Positions 43,459 through 53,046 of a stretch of 64,000 nt of DNA are shown piece after piece (position 1 is the stretch's first letter; each line of letters opens with the position of its first letter). Source of the DNA: Mesorhizobium sp. NZP2298 (lineage in GTDB: Bacteria; Pseudomonadota; Alphaproteobacteria; Rhizobiales; Rhizobiaceae); assembly GCF_013170825.1 (NCBI RefSeq), contig NZ_CP033365.1:3670001-3734000 (forward strand), read 5' to 3'. A model generated the notes under the pieces. It ran no database searches, had not been told where the DNA came from, and saw only the letters and a list, made by a program, of their open reading frames with translations. Position numbers and translations under genes: made by a program.

Positions 43459-44900
43459 TATTCCGTGTTCATCTGCATGCCGTGGCCGCTGACATGGGCG
43501 CCGTCCTGTGGCGTCAGCTTGAGGTAGGCGAGCAGCGCGCAGAGCGTGATGACGCCTTCGATCGCGAACAGGATCCGGAAATCATTGGTCACGGCCGGGC
43601 CGCCGCCGGCCAGGAACGACAGCATCGCCGCCGAAAGGCCGACGCTGATGGCCACCGCCAGCTGCCAGAGGATGTAATAGAGGGCGCTGAAGCGGGCAAG
43701 CTGTTCGGGGGCGATGTCGGAATAGGCGAGGTTTCCGGTCGAGGCCCACTGGATGGAGCGGAAGACGCCGAAAACAAAGATGTAGCCAAGCACGATCCAG
43801 ACCGGCGTCGTGGCCTGCATCAAGGCGAAGCCCGCGACCATCGCTGCCACAACAGGCGTGTTGAAGACCAGTACGCGGCGAAACCCGAACCTGTTGAGAA
43901 CGCGTGGCATGAAGAAACGCATGACCACCGAGCCGAGCGCGGCAACGAAGGTCAGCGATCCCGCCTGCACCGCGCTCATGCCGAAGCCGAGCTGGAACAT
44001 CAGCGGCAGCAGGAAGGCGACGGAACTGAGCCCGATCGTGTCCAGCCCGCCGCCGGTGAGGAACGAGATGCGGAAGGTGCGGATGCGCAGCAGCTTGAGG
44101 TCGAGCAGGGGATTGGCCACGCGCAGGCAGTAGAGCGAGGCAATCGACAGGATGACGACCGCCAGCGCCAGTTCACCGGCAATCATGCCGCCGGCGGCAT
44201 CCTTGGCGGCAAGCGAGTCCATGCCGAAGACAAGCAGGATCATGCCGCTGCCGACCAGCAGGAAGCCTGGAAAATCGAAGCGCGTGCGCACCGGCTTGGT
44301 CACTGTCGGGAACAGCGAGGCGGCAAGGATTGCCGCCGCCAGCGCGAACGGCACATTGATGAAGAAGATCCAGCGCCAGGAAATGTAGGTGGTCAGCGCG
44401 CCGCCGACGAGCGGCCCGACCAGCGGACCGGTCTGGCTGGCCACGGAGATATACATGTTGATCTTCAGCGTCCGGTTGCGCGGAAAGCTCGACAGGATGA
44501 CGACCTGGCCGAGCGTGCCCATCAGCGCGCCGCCAAATCCCTGCAGCGCGCGAGCGCCGACCAGCGTCCAGATGTCGTTCGACAGGCCGCAGAGCGCCGA
44601 GGAGGTGGCGAACACCAGCAAGGCAAAGCAGTAGACATTGCGCAGGCCGAAACGGTCGGCCGCCCAGCCGCCGAGCGGCATCGAGATGATCAGGCTGGCG
44701 ACATAGACGGTGATCAAGAGGCCGAGCTGGCTGGGCGGTCGAGCCAGGCTTTCGCCGATGCCGGGCAGCGCCGTCACCACGACATTCTGGTCGAGGCTGG
44801 TCATGAACACGCCGCAGGCGACCGTCAGCGGCAGCAGAAGCAAGGCTCTGGCCGACACCTCGGCGCGATCCGTGGCGCCGGCGGATATTTCTGCGGTCAT
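43458..44900 (-). CDS. MFS drug-efflux type transporter (14-helix, EmrB/QacA-like)
   Basis: 480 residues. VACGVFMTSLDQNVVVTALPGIGESL is helix 1 with the D1 motif of 14-helix exporters, MPLGGWAADRFGLRNVY is motif A, and GFGGALMGTLGQ with ASQTGPLVGPLVGG is motif C of antiporters. Likely a proton-driven exporter in the inner membrane; substrate unknown. Between its start (44900) and the sarcosine oxidase genes lie about 210 bases with an 18-bp triple repeat and no gene. Confidence 0.87.
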   Translation of the reverse strand: MTAEISAGATDRAEVSARALLLLPLTVACGVFMTSLDQNVVVTALPGIGESLARPPSQLGLLITVYVASLIISMPLGGWAADRFGLRNVYCFALLVFATSSALCGLSNDIWTLVGARALQGFGGALMGTLGQVVILSSFPRNRTLKINMYISVASQTGPLVGPLVGGALTTYISWRWIFFINVPFALAAAILAASLFPTVTKPVRTRFDFPGFLLVGSGMILLVFGMDSLAAKDAAGGMIAGELALAVVILSIASLYCLRVANPLLDLKLLRIRTFRISFLTGGGLDTIGLSSVAFLLPLMFQLGFGMSAVQAGSLTFVAALGSVVMRFFMPRVLNRFGFRRVLVFNTPVVAAMVAGFALMQATTPVWIVLGYIFVFGVFRSIQWASTGNLAYSDIAPEQLARFSALYYILWQLAVAISVGLSAAMLSFLAGGGPAVTNDFRILFAIEGVITLCALLAYLKLTPQDGAHVSGHGMQMNTE

Positions 44901-45035
44901 GGGGATGTTCGAACCAAACGAATGCGCCGACTCTTAAGACGGGATTTTTCTACCCCTTGGACCGTTTGGGCGGCCACGTGACTCCATCATGGGCGCCCGC
45001 GGCAGGATTCTCTAGCGACAGAACCGGCCGGCATT

Positions 45036-45089
45036 GAGGCCAGAAGCAACGGGGAGGCCAGAAGCAACGGGGAGGCCAGAAGCAACGGG
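45036..45089. repeat. Three perfect tandem copies of an 18-bp unit
   Basis: The unit GAGGCCAGAAGCAACGGG occurs at 45036-45053, 45054-45071 and 45072-45089 without any change. It lies 25 bases beyond the soxG stop. Perfect copies with no spacers point to recent slippage expansion, not a CRISPR. Confidence 0.9.
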
Positions 45090-45113
45090 CGAGCGACCAT
45101 ACGTCGCCACCGG

Positions 45114-45701
45114 CTATTGTACTTCGTAGCCGACCTCCTCGCTGGCATGGCAAAGCGCCTTCCAGAAAGAACGCGCGAAGGAGCGGAAGACATAGATGTC
45201 GAACTGGTCGGCACCGGTGCGCTGGATCTGGGCGAAGACGTCGTGATGGGTGGTCGAGCGGCCCGCGCCGATGGGGAAGGCCGGCAGCGCGAAGTCGATG
45301 GCGAAGAATTTCGCCAGCACCCACTCCGCTTTCGGTCCGGCGATGCGGATGGCGGTGCGGCCATGCGACAGGTCCGTCACCGTGCCGATGGCCGGCGTCA
45401 CCGCCTTGGCAAAGGAAGCGACCAACCCTTCGGCTTCGTCGGCCACGGTGAATTTTCCCGGTGCGAAGCCGAACACAGATTTCGTGCCCTCGCTCAGGCC
45501 ACCGCCGGCGCCATCGGGCAGCGCAAGCCCGGTGACGGCGCGGATGGCCGCGATCAACTTCTTCTCCTCCCCAGGCCAGGCGGCGAGCTGCACGATCGAA
45601 CCCGGCCGCGTTTCGGTCAGGAGGATCTCGACGCCGTGTTCGAAATTACCATGCGAGCCGACATGGAATTCCGGCTCGAGGGGGGATTGGCGCTCAACCA
45701 T
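45114..45701 (-). CDS. soxG: Sarcosine oxidase gamma subunit
   Basis: 195 residues from the ATG at 45701 (MVERQSPLEPEFHVG). LLTETRPGSIVQLAAWPG, LSHGRTAIRIAGPKAEWVLAK and DQFDIYVFRSFARSFWKAL match SoxG. It is the small structural subunit of the heterotetrameric enzyme that oxidises sarcosine to glycine, H2O2 and methylene-tetrahydrofolate. It overlaps the soxA stop by 8 bases. It completes the order soxB-soxD-soxA-soxG. The longer frame to 45938 lies inside soxA. Confidence 0.9.
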   Translation of the reverse strand: MVERQSPLEPEFHVGSHGNFEHGVEILLTETRPGSIVQLAAWPGEEKKLIAAIRAVTGLALPDGAGGGLSEGTKSVFGFAPGKFTVADEAEGLVASFAKAVTPAIGTVTDLSHGRTAIRIAGPKAEWVLAKFFAIDFALPAFPIGAGRSTTHHDVFAQIQRTGADQFDIYVFRSFARSFWKALCHASEEVGYEVQ

Positions 45702-48687
45702 GCATGCGGGTCCCTTCCGGATCGTAGAAATGGTTGGAGACGATCTCGACCGGCCCGAAGCGGTTGCGCAAGGGATCGGAGACATGGGCACGCGTGCCGT
45801 GCCGCGCCTTGCCGCCCTCGACCAGCGCCAGTGCGATATGCTTGCCGAGCGCCGGCGAATAGCAGCAGGCGGTGATGTGGCCGATCGAGCCGTGTGGATT
45901 GGCCTCGTCCAACGTCTCGACAATGTGCGCGCCGCCATTGAGCGGCCGGTTGTCGAGCGCGATCAGGCCGACCAGTTCCAGGCGGTCGGACGCGATCAGG
46001 CCTTCGCGGTCCATCATGGCCGAGCCGATGAACGGCTTCTTCTTCGACAGCATCCAGTCGAGATGCAGGTCGCGCGCCGTGGTGCGACCGTCGATCTCGG
46101 CGCCGGTGACATGGCCTTTCTCGATGCGCATCGTGCCCAGCGCCTCGAGCCCGTAGGTGACCAGCCCGAACGGCTTGCCGGCGTCGATCAGCGCTTGCCA
46201 GACATGCGTGCCATGGCCGGCACCACAATAGACCTCGAAGGCCATCTCGCCGGAGAAAGACAGTCGACAAATCATCACCGGAACGCCTGCTATCTCGCCG
46301 CGCACGATGCCCATGAAGGGCAGGGTCGCATTGTCGACGGCGGTGCCGGTGACACAGGAGGCCAGGATCTGCCTGGCCTTCGGTCCGCCGATCGCGGCAC
46401 CCGCCCATTCGTCGGTCACCGAAGTGACATGGACTTTCAGCTCCGGCCAGATCACGTCGAGGAAATATTCCAGATGCTGCATCACCTTGCCGGCATTGGC
46501 CGTCGTGGTGGTCATCAGGAAATCCTGTTCGCCGAGCCGCCAGGTGGTGCCGTCGTCGAAGGCAAAGCCGTCCTCGCGCAGCATCAGCCCGTAGCGCGCC
46601 TTGCCAACGGCGAGCGTCGAAAACATGTTGGTGTACACGCGGTCGAGGAAGGCGGCGGCGTCGGGGCCCTGCACGGCGATCTTGCCTAGTGTCGAGACAT
46701 CGACGATGCCAGCGCTTTCGCGCGTCGCCCTGGCCTCGCGCACATAGGCCTGCTCGACCGTTTCGCCTGAAAGCCCGTAGATCATCGGCCGGTACCAGAG
46801 GCCGGCGGAGTACATGGTCGCGCCATTGTCGAGGTGCCAGTCATGCATCGGCGTCAGCCGCTCAGGCTTCAGGTCGCCGAAGCGCTCGGCCGCGAGCGAG
46901 CCGATCGACACCGGCGCGAAGGGCGGCCGGAAGCGTGTCGTGCCGACTTCCGGGATCGGCTTGCCCAGCGCCTCGGCCATGATGGCAAGGCCGGGAATGT
47001 TGGAGCTCTTGCCCTGGTCGGTCGCCATGCCAAGCGTGGTGTAGCGCTTCAGGTGCTCGACCGAGACGAAGCCTTCGCGGTGGGCCAGCCGTACATCCTC
47101 AGCCGTCACGTCATGCTGGAAGTCGACGAAGCTCTTGCCCTTGGCCCTGATCTCGAAGACGGGCGCCGGATCGGGGTCGCCGCCCACAGCTTCCACAGTC
47201 GGCAATGCCGCGGGCGTGCCTGTTCCACCCGCGGCGGCAAGACCGGCGGCGCGGCCTTCGGCGATCGCCTCGGCCGTCGAAAAACTGCCTGTGAAAGCGC
47301 CGGCCCCGATCCATTTCTGTGTCGGCGTCGGTGGCAGGAAAGCCTGCCGGGCGGCATTCCATTCCGCTTTGGCGCCGGCCTGGCTGGCCAGATGGATGGT
47401 CGGCGACCAGCCGCCCGACATCAGCAGGCAGTCGGCATGGATGCTTCGCTCATCACCGGTGAGCGCCCCGGTGACCATGTCGAAACGCTGAACCTTGAAG
47501 CCGGAAAGCGCCTTGCCGCCCTCGGTGGCGACGACGGCGTGGCCGGCAAAGATCTCGGCTTCGGCCTCGGTGGCCAGCTTGCGCATCTCGGCCGAAAGCT
47601 CGGACCGGACGTCGACGATGGCGACGATTGCCGAACCCGCCTTTTTCAGGGCGATGGCCGCGCGATAGGCGCTGTCATTGTTGGTGAACAGGGCGATTCT
47701 CTCGCCTGGCAGCACGCCGAACTCGTTGGCGTAGCGCTCGGCGGCATGGGCCAGCATCACGCCCGGCCTGTCGTTACCCGGGAAGACTAGCGGCCGTTCG
47801 AAAGCGCCGGTTGCCAGCACCACGGATTTGGCACGGATTGCCCAATAACGATGGCGCGGCTCGCCCTTGGCGGGCTGTTCCTTGTGGTCGCTCACCCGCT
47901 CGAGCGCGGCCAGCGTGTTGTTGTCGTAGTAGCCCCAGACCGTGGTGCGCGGCAAAAGCCGGACATTGTCGCGGCCTTCGAGCTGAGTGACGGTGCGGCG
48001 GGCCCAATCGGCGGCCGGCGCGCCATCGATGGTTTCCTCGGACCAGTTGGTCGAGCCGCCGAAACGCGGCTCGAGATCGGCCAGCATGACGCGTGCCCCC
48101 TGATCGGCGGCGGCCTTGGCGGCCATCAGGCCGGCGGGGCCGGAACCGACCACCATCACGTCGCAGAAGGCGTTCATGCGCTCATAGCGAGCCGGATCCT
48201 TCGCCGATCCGGCGCTGCCGAGACCGGCGGCGCGGCGGATGAAATGCTCGCAGAACATCCAGAAACGCGTACCCTTGAGCGGACCGATCACCGGTCCCAT
48301 GAAGGTCTTGTAGTAGAAGCCGGCGGACAGGATCTTGCCGCCGAGCTGGTTGACGGCATTGACGTCCCAGGCCAGCGAGGGGAAGCGGTTCTGGCTGATC
48401 GCCACAAGCCCGTCGTGGATCTCGACCATGGTCGCCGGGATGTTGGGTTCGCGCACCTCGCCCTTCAGCACTGTCACCAGCGCGTTGGGTTCCTCCACAC
48501 CAGCAGTCAGCAGGCCGCGCGGGCGGTGGTACTTGAACGAGCGCCCGAAAAGCGTGATGCCCTTGGCCAGCAGCGCGGACGCCAGCGTGTCGCCGGCATG
48601 GCCGGTGTAGGCGACGCCGTCGAAGGTGAAACGGATCGTCTTCAGCCGGTCGACGCGGCCGCCAGTGTCGGTGCGGCGCGGACTCAT
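45694..48687 (-). CDS. soxA: Sarcosine oxidase alpha subunit
   Basis: 997 residues, normal for SoxA. An N-terminal 2Fe-2S-ferredoxin-like fold (about 15-110) precedes the NAD-binding flavoprotein-like domain (VVGSGPAGLMAAKAAADQG, then LVFPGNDRPGVMLAHAAERY) and a C-terminal GcvT-like folate domain (about 610-990, TPMHDWHLDNGATMYSAGLW). NAD+ is bound structurally; the folate domain captures the formaldehyde-level C1 unit. Its start overlaps the soxD stop (ATGA). Confidence 0.95.
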   Translation of the reverse strand: MSPRRTDTGGRVDRLKTIRFTFDGVAYTGHAGDTLASALLAKGITLFGRSFKYHRPRGLLTAGVEEPNALVTVLKGEVREPNIPATMVEIHDGLVAISQNRFPSLAWDVNAVNQLGGKILSAGFYYKTFMGPVIGPLKGTRFWMFCEHFIRRAAGLGSAGSAKDPARYERMNAFCDVMVVGSGPAGLMAAKAAADQGARVMLADLEPRFGGSTNWSEETIDGAPAADWARRTVTQLEGRDNVRLLPRTTVWGYYDNNTLAALERVSDHKEQPAKGEPRHRYWAIRAKSVVLATGAFERPLVFPGNDRPGVMLAHAAERYANEFGVLPGERIALFTNNDSAYRAAIALKKAGSAIVAIVDVRSELSAEMRKLATEAEAEIFAGHAVVATEGGKALSGFKVQRFDMVTGALTGDERSIHADCLLMSGGWSPTIHLASQAGAKAEWNAARQAFLPPTPTQKWIGAGAFTGSFSTAEAIAEGRAAGLAAAGGTGTPAALPTVEAVGGDPDPAPVFEIRAKGKSFVDFQHDVTAEDVRLAHREGFVSVEHLKRYTTLGMATDQGKSSNIPGLAIMAEALGKPIPEVGTTRFRPPFAPVSIGSLAAERFGDLKPERLTPMHDWHLDNGATMYSAGLWYRPMIYGLSGETVEQAYVREARATRESAGIVDVSTLGKIAVQGPDAAAFLDRVYTNMFSTLAVGKARYGLMLREDGFAFDDGTTWRLGEQDFLMTTTTANAGKVMQHLEYFLDVIWPELKVHVTSVTDEWAGAAIGGPKARQILASCVTGTAVDNATLPFMGIVRGEIAGVPVMICRLSFSGEMAFEVYCGAGHGTHVWQALIDAGKPFGLVTYGLEALGTMRIEKGHVTGAEIDGRTTARDLHLDWMLSKKKPFIGSAMMDREGLIASDRLELVGLIALDNRPLNGGAHIVETLDEANPHGSIGHITACCYSPALGKHIALALVEGGKARHGTRAHVSDPLRNRFGPVEIVSNHFYDPEGTRMHG

Positions 48688-48980
48688 GCCTTGTCCTCCG
48701 CCTTGCGGCGCGCGGTCGAGACATGGTCGCCGCGCACGAAGGCAACGCTCGAAATCTCATGCGTCAGCGTGTTGCGCACGACCCTGAGATGCGCGCGGCA
48801 GCCGCCGGAATGCTGCCAGATCTCATTGTGGTCGCCGGCCGGGTTCAGCCGGTCGTAGACATAGGCGTTCCATGCCTCGAAGTTCTGCGAGGCGGGGTCG
48901 GGGCGCTCGCGGTTGCCGTCACCTTGATAGGTGAACTCGATGACGTCGCGCGGGCCGCAATAGGGGCAAGTGATGAGCAC
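48684..48980 (-). CDS. soxD: Sarcosine oxidase delta subunit
   Basis: 98 residues from a GTG start at 48980, with AGGAAA six bases upstream. The zinc site is C5-P-Y-C8 with H57 and C61 (CPYCGPRD and WQHSGGCRAHL), the spacing known for the delta subunit. The longer frame to 49268 would be translated soxB sequence and is rejected. It lies 10 bases after soxB and overlaps soxA. Confidence 0.93.
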   Translation of the reverse strand: MLITCPYCGPRDVIEFTYQGDGNRERPDPASQNFEAWNAYVYDRLNPAGDHNEIWQHSGGCRAHLRVVRNTLTHEISSVAFVRGDHVSTARRKAEDKA

Positions 48981-48990
48981 AGGATGTTTC

Positions 48991-50253
48991 CTAATGGAGC
49001 CGCGGGTTCGCACCCTGGCCCTTGTCGTCGATGACGAGGCCGCGGTGGAAGCGGTCGAGGGTGAACGGCGCGTTGAAATCGTGCGGCTCATCCTTGGCGA
49101 TGGTCCAGGCGAAGGTCCACCCGGAAGCCGGCGTCGCCTTGAAGCCGCCATAGCACCAGCCGCAGTTGAGATACATGCCGGGCAGGGGGCCCGTGGTGAT
49201 GATCGGCGAGCCATCCATCGACATGTCGCATACGCCACCCCAGGAGCGCAGCATGCGTACACGCGCAAGGCCCGGGAACAGCGCCAGCATCTCGCTCATC
49301 ACCTCGTCGACGATGGGCAGGTTGCCGCGCTGGGCGTAGCTGTTGTAGCCGTCGATATCGCCGCCATAGACCAGGCCGCCCTTGTCGGACTGCGACATGT
49401 AGAAATGACCCATGCCGAAGGTCACGACCGTGTCGATGAAGGGCTTCAGCGATTCCGTCACGAAGGCCTGCAGCACATGGCTTTCGATCGGCATCGTCTC
49501 GATGCCGGCCAACCGCATGACGCGCCCGGTGCTGCCGGCCACCGCGACCGCCACCTTTTTGGCCCTGATATCGCCGCGCGACGTGGTGACGCCGGTGATG
49601 CGGTCGCCATCGCGCAGGAAGCCGGTGACCTCACAATTCTCGATGATGTCGACGCCGCGCCGGTCGGCGCCGCGCGCATAGCCCCAGGCCACCGCGTCGT
49701 GACGGGCGGTGCCGGCGCGTCGCTGCATCAAGCCTCCGACCACCGGAAATCGTGCATCGCTGGAAATGTCGAGTGCCGGGATCAGGCGCTTGATTTCGGC
49801 AGGCGTCATCAGTTCGGCGTCGACGCCGAGATGTCGCATGGCGTTGCCGCGCCTTGCATAGTCGTCGAACTGGGCAGGGGTGTGCGCCAGGTTCAGGCAA
49901 CCGCGCTGCGAGAACATGACGTTGTAGTTGAGCTCGTGCGACAAGCCCTCCCACAGCTTCATCGAATGTTCGTAGAAGCGGGTGTTGGCGGGCAGCAGGT
50001 AGTTCGAGCGCACGGCCGTCGTGTTGCGGCCGACATTGCCGGAGCCGAGCCAACCCTTCTCGAGTACGGCGACATTGGTGATGCCGTGTTCCTTGGCCAG
50101 ATAGTAAGCGGTCGCGAGCCCATGGCCGCCGCCACCGATGATGATGACATCATAGGAAGCCTTCGGGTCGGGCTTGCGCCAGGCCGGCTTCCAGTCCTTG
50201 TTTCCCTTGAGCGCGTTCGCGAGCAGCGAAAAGGCCGAGTACTCTGCCATCAT
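48991..50253 (-). CDS. soxB: Sarcosine oxidase beta subunit
   Basis: About 420 residues. DVIIIGGGGHGLATAYYLAK and NVAVLEKGWLGSGNVGRNTT bind FAD. The histidine in GTARHDAVAWGYARGAD matches the covalent FMN attachment site of SoxB. YLNCGWCYGGFKATPASGW is the C-terminal FAD-binding end. It holds the amine-oxidising site. Starts at 50250, 50253 or 50259 are all in frame; I took the double-ATG position 50253. First gene of the sox operon, divergent from the MscS gene at 50423. Confidence 0.94.
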   Translation of the reverse strand: MMAEYSAFSLLANALKGNKDWKPAWRKPDPKASYDVIIIGGGGHGLATAYYLAKEHGITNVAVLEKGWLGSGNVGRNTTAVRSNYLLPANTRFYEHSMKLWEGLSHELNYNVMFSQRGCLNLAHTPAQFDDYARRGNAMRHLGVDAELMTPAEIKRLIPALDISSDARFPVVGGLMQRRAGTARHDAVAWGYARGADRRGVDIIENCEVTGFLRDGDRITGVTTSRGDIRAKKVAVAVAGSTGRVMRLAGIETMPIESHVLQAFVTESLKPFIDTVVTFGMGHFYMSQSDKGGLVYGGDIDGYNSYAQRGNLPIVDEVMSEMLALFPGLARVRMLRSWGGVCDMSMDGSPIITTGPLPGMYLNCGWCYGGFKATPASGWTFAWTIAKDEPHDFNAPFTLDRFHRGLVIDDKGQGANPRLH

Positions 50254-50343
50254 TGTCATCCGGTTCGGGCGATGCGGCAGACTATAGAGCAGGCTGTATC
50301 CGCAAAGCCAATATTGCGCCATTGCCTTTCGACTGGCCGACGC

Positions 50344-50359
50344 TCGGATCGCGATCCGA
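50344..50359. promoter_or_regulatory. Perfect 16-bp palindrome in the soxB/MscS divergent region
   Basis: TCGGATCGCGATCCGA is self-complementary, and its right half (ATCCGA) can also pair with TCGGAT at 50366-50371. It lies 91 bases upstream of soxB and 64 bases upstream of the channel gene. It may be an operator for the sox operon, or a chance GC-rich palindrome. Confidence 0.4.
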
Positions 50360-50422
50360 ACGCGATCGGATGCGACGGCTTGCCCCAAGATATGGCCGTC
50401 TTTATCAAGGACAGGCTTTTGA

Positions 50423-52945
50423 ATGCCTTTGCCGCCCATGAGTCGCCAATACGTCATGCTTTTGAGATTGCTCCGCCTCATTCTGATCCTCGCGCTGGTT
50501 ATTTCGGCGCCGCCTTCGTTCGAGGCCATGGCTCAGGCGCTTGGTCAAGGCTCCGCCGGATTGATCACCGATCAGCAGAAGGTCATCCAGGGCCTGACGG
50601 CCAAGACCGACGATCTCGAGAAGAAAATACAGCAGGACAGTGACGACGATTCCTCGCTCGTGGATATCCGCCTGCAACTGGAGGATTTGTCGCGGGCGGC
50701 ATTAACCAGTGCGCTGGCGTTCCGTCCGCGACTGACCGATATCAACAATCGCATCGAGGTGCTGGGCCCGCCGCCGGCCGCCGGCCAGCCGCAAGAGCCC
50801 GACATCGTGACCGGCGAGCGCCAGGCACTGGAGTCGGAAAAGGCCGAGATCAACGCGGTCGTCGCGAGCGCGCAGAACCTGTCGATCCGTATCAGCGGGC
50901 TGATCGACAAGATCGGCAATATGCGCAGCGAGCTGTTCCGCAACCTTTTGACCAAGCGCTACGTCCTGTCGGACGCACTGAGCCCGCAGGTGTTTTCCGA
51001 CGCGCAGGACGAATACGCCAATTTCTACAAGGCGGTGTCGTCCTGGCTGAGCTTCGCTTTCAAGTTCAAGTTCCAGGCCATTCTGGCGGCAACCTTCGTG
51101 GCGCTCGGGCTGGCGCTGGTGCTGCTGGTCGGCGGCAGGCGCCTGTTCGGGCGCGTGTTCGAGGCAGACCCTTCCAACGAAGACCCGTCCTATCTCAGCC
51201 GCTTGTCGGTGGCCTTCTGGTCTACCTTGCTGCCGACGCTGGCGGTCGGCGCCTTTCTCGGCTCGACCATCTTCTTCTTCAATTATTACAATGTGTTGCG
51301 TGGCGACATTGGCCTCTTCCTCAATGCACTGGCGACCGCCATCGGGGTGGTGTTCTGCGTCAACCGGCTGACCAACGCGGCACTGTCTCCGCGGCTGCCG
51401 AACTGGCGTCTCATCCCGGTCGAAACCGGGCCGGCGCGCTGGCTGGTGCGCCTGGCGACCGCCATGGCCGTGGTCATCAGCGCCAACACATTCCTGTCTA
51501 TTATCAACGACAAGATGGGATCGCCGCTGTCGCTGACCATCGCGCGCAGTTTCGTCGCCACCATTGTCGTCGGCATCATCCTGATCCTCATGGCGATGCT
51601 GCGGCCGTTCAAGGCGCGTGACGGAAGCTGGCGACCGTGGCCCGCATGGCTGCGCTACCTGGCACTGGCGCTTGGCCTGTTCACCATTACCGCCGCCTTG
51701 CTCGGCTTCATCGGCCTTGCGCTGTTCGTCTCGCTGCAGGTCGTGGTCACCGGCACGGCGCTGATCACCGCCTATATCGGCTTCCTCTCGGCGCAGGCGA
51801 TCGGCGAGGAGGGGGCGTTCGCCAACACGACTGTCGGGCGCTGGCTGTCGACCAATTCCAGCTACGAGGACACTGCACTCGACCAGCTCGGCCTTGTCGT
51901 CAGTGTAGCCATCAATTTGTTGATCGTGCTGGTTTTCTTGCCGCTGATCCTGCTGATGTGGGGCTTCCAGCCCGGCGACATCCAGGCTTGGGGCTACAAG
52001 CTGGCGACTGGGATCAATATCGGGTCGGTGACGATTTCGGTCACCGGCATTCTTTCGGGCATCGTCGTGTTCGTCATCGGCTATTTCCTGACGCGCTGGT
52101 TCCAGGGCTGGCTCGACGGTTCCGTCATGGCGCGCGGCAAGGTCGATACCGGGGTGCGAAACTCGATCCGGCTGGCGGTCGGCTATGCCGGTGTCGCGCT
52201 GGCGGCGCTCGTTGGCATCTCGGCCGCCGGCATCGACCTCTCCAGCTTGGCACTGGTTGCCGGCGCGCTCTCCCTCGGTATCGGTTTTGGCTTGCAGAAT
52301 GTGGTGTCGAATTTCGTCTCCGGCCTGATCCTTCTGGCCGAGCGGCCGTTCAAGGTCGGCGACTGGATCGTCGCCGGCGACGTCAGCGGCACGGTCAGGA
52401 AGATCAGCGTGCGCGCCACCGAGATCGAGACTTTCCAGCGGCAGTCGGTGATCCTGCCCAACTCAAACCTGATTAACAACGCCGTCGGCAACTGGACGCA
52501 CCGCAACAAGCTCGGCCGTGTCGAGATCAAGGTCGGCGTCGCCTATGGCAGCGACGTCAGGCAGGTGCATGCCATCCTGCTGGAAATCGCGCGCAGCCAT
52601 CCGCTGGTGCTGAAGAACCCCGAGCCCTTCGTGCTGTTTTCCAATTTCGGCGCCGCCGCGCTGGAATTCGAGATCCGCGTGTTCCTGGCCGATATTATGA
52701 ACGGCAGCGCGGTGCAAAACGACATCCGCTTCACCGTTCTCGAAAAATTCGACGACCAGCATATCGAGATACCGTCGACGCCCCGCGCTGTCGTCGAGCC
52801 CAAGCATGCCACGGCCTGGCCTACCGACGACGACAAGATCGAGGCCGACTTTGCCGAACAGGAGCTGGCCAAGGCAGAAGCGGCGGCGGAAGCGAAAAAG
52901 CTGGCCAAATCAGGGCGCAAGCTGCGCAAGCCCGATCCCGACTAG
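50423..52945 (+). CDS. Large MscS-type mechanosensitive channel with DUF3772 periplasmic domain
   Basis: 840 residues. A signal peptide (about 1-38, LLRLILILALVISAPPSFEAMAQ) is followed by a coiled periplasmic DUF3772 region (about 40-200, VIQGLTAKTDDLEKKIQQD), then roughly ten to eleven membrane helices. The MscS pore and beta domain are near residues 590-790 (GALSLGIGFGLQNVVSNFVS, RPFKVGDWIVAGDVSGTVRK, VILPNSNLINNAVGNW). The tail is charged and alanine/lysine-rich. It protects against osmotic downshock. This size class is common in Rhizobiales. It stands alone downstream of the divergent sox promoter region. Confidence 0.92.
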   Translation: MPLPPMSRQYVMLLRLLRLILILALVISAPPSFEAMAQALGQGSAGLITDQQKVIQGLTAKTDDLEKKIQQDSDDDSSLVDIRLQLEDLSRAALTSALAFRPRLTDINNRIEVLGPPPAAGQPQEPDIVTGERQALESEKAEINAVVASAQNLSIRISGLIDKIGNMRSELFRNLLTKRYVLSDALSPQVFSDAQDEYANFYKAVSSWLSFAFKFKFQAILAATFVALGLALVLLVGGRRLFGRVFEADPSNEDPSYLSRLSVAFWSTLLPTLAVGAFLGSTIFFFNYYNVLRGDIGLFLNALATAIGVVFCVNRLTNAALSPRLPNWRLIPVETGPARWLVRLATAMAVVISANTFLSIINDKMGSPLSLTIARSFVATIVVGIILILMAMLRPFKARDGSWRPWPAWLRYLALALGLFTITAALLGFIGLALFVSLQVVVTGTALITAYIGFLSAQAIGEEGAFANTTVGRWLSTNSSYEDTALDQLGLVVSVAINLLIVLVFLPLILLMWGFQPGDIQAWGYKLATGINIGSVTISVTGILSGIVVFVIGYFLTRWFQGWLDGSVMARGKVDTGVRNSIRLAVGYAGVALAALVGISAAGIDLSSLALVAGALSLGIGFGLQNVVSNFVSGLILLAERPFKVGDWIVAGDVSGTVRKISVRATEIETFQRQSVILPNSNLINNAVGNWTHRNKLGRVEIKVGVAYGSDVRQVHAILLEIARSHPLVLKNPEPFVLFSNFGAAALEFEIRVFLADIMNGSAVQNDIRFTVLEKFDDQHIEIPSTPRAVVEPKHATAWPTDDDKIEADFAEQELAKAEAAAEAKKLAKSGRKLRKPDPD

Positions 52946-53046
52946 CGCATTTCACCGTTTCCCGGAAACGCGGCCAACCGCTCTAACTCTTTGTTTTAAC
53001 GCAACTCCGACGGAAAACCGTTCACACTTTTCCTGGACTTGCTCGA
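52945..53046. repeat. Dispersed intergenic repeat, copy 2 of 2 in the window
   Basis: Matches the element at 27533-27629: CCGCTCTAACTCTTTGTTTT, then CACACTTTTCCTGGACTTGC. Small indels separate the copies. It begins at the MscS stop and runs into the 3' end of the NmrA-like gene, whose last residues are encoded inside it. Confidence 0.8.

Noticed and set aside
43362-44981. Plus-strand frame of 539 codons opposite the 14-helix MFS gene, rich in Arg, Gln, Asp and His
   Set aside because: Composition is that of an antisense frame of a membrane protein; no start signal or domain.
45036-45089. CRISPR array from the repeated 18-bp unit
   Set aside because: Units are contiguous without spacers and no cas genes are present.
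48970-50643. Plus-strand frame of 557 codons opposite soxB
   Set aside because: soxB on the minus strand is unambiguous; the frame crosses the divergent promoter region.
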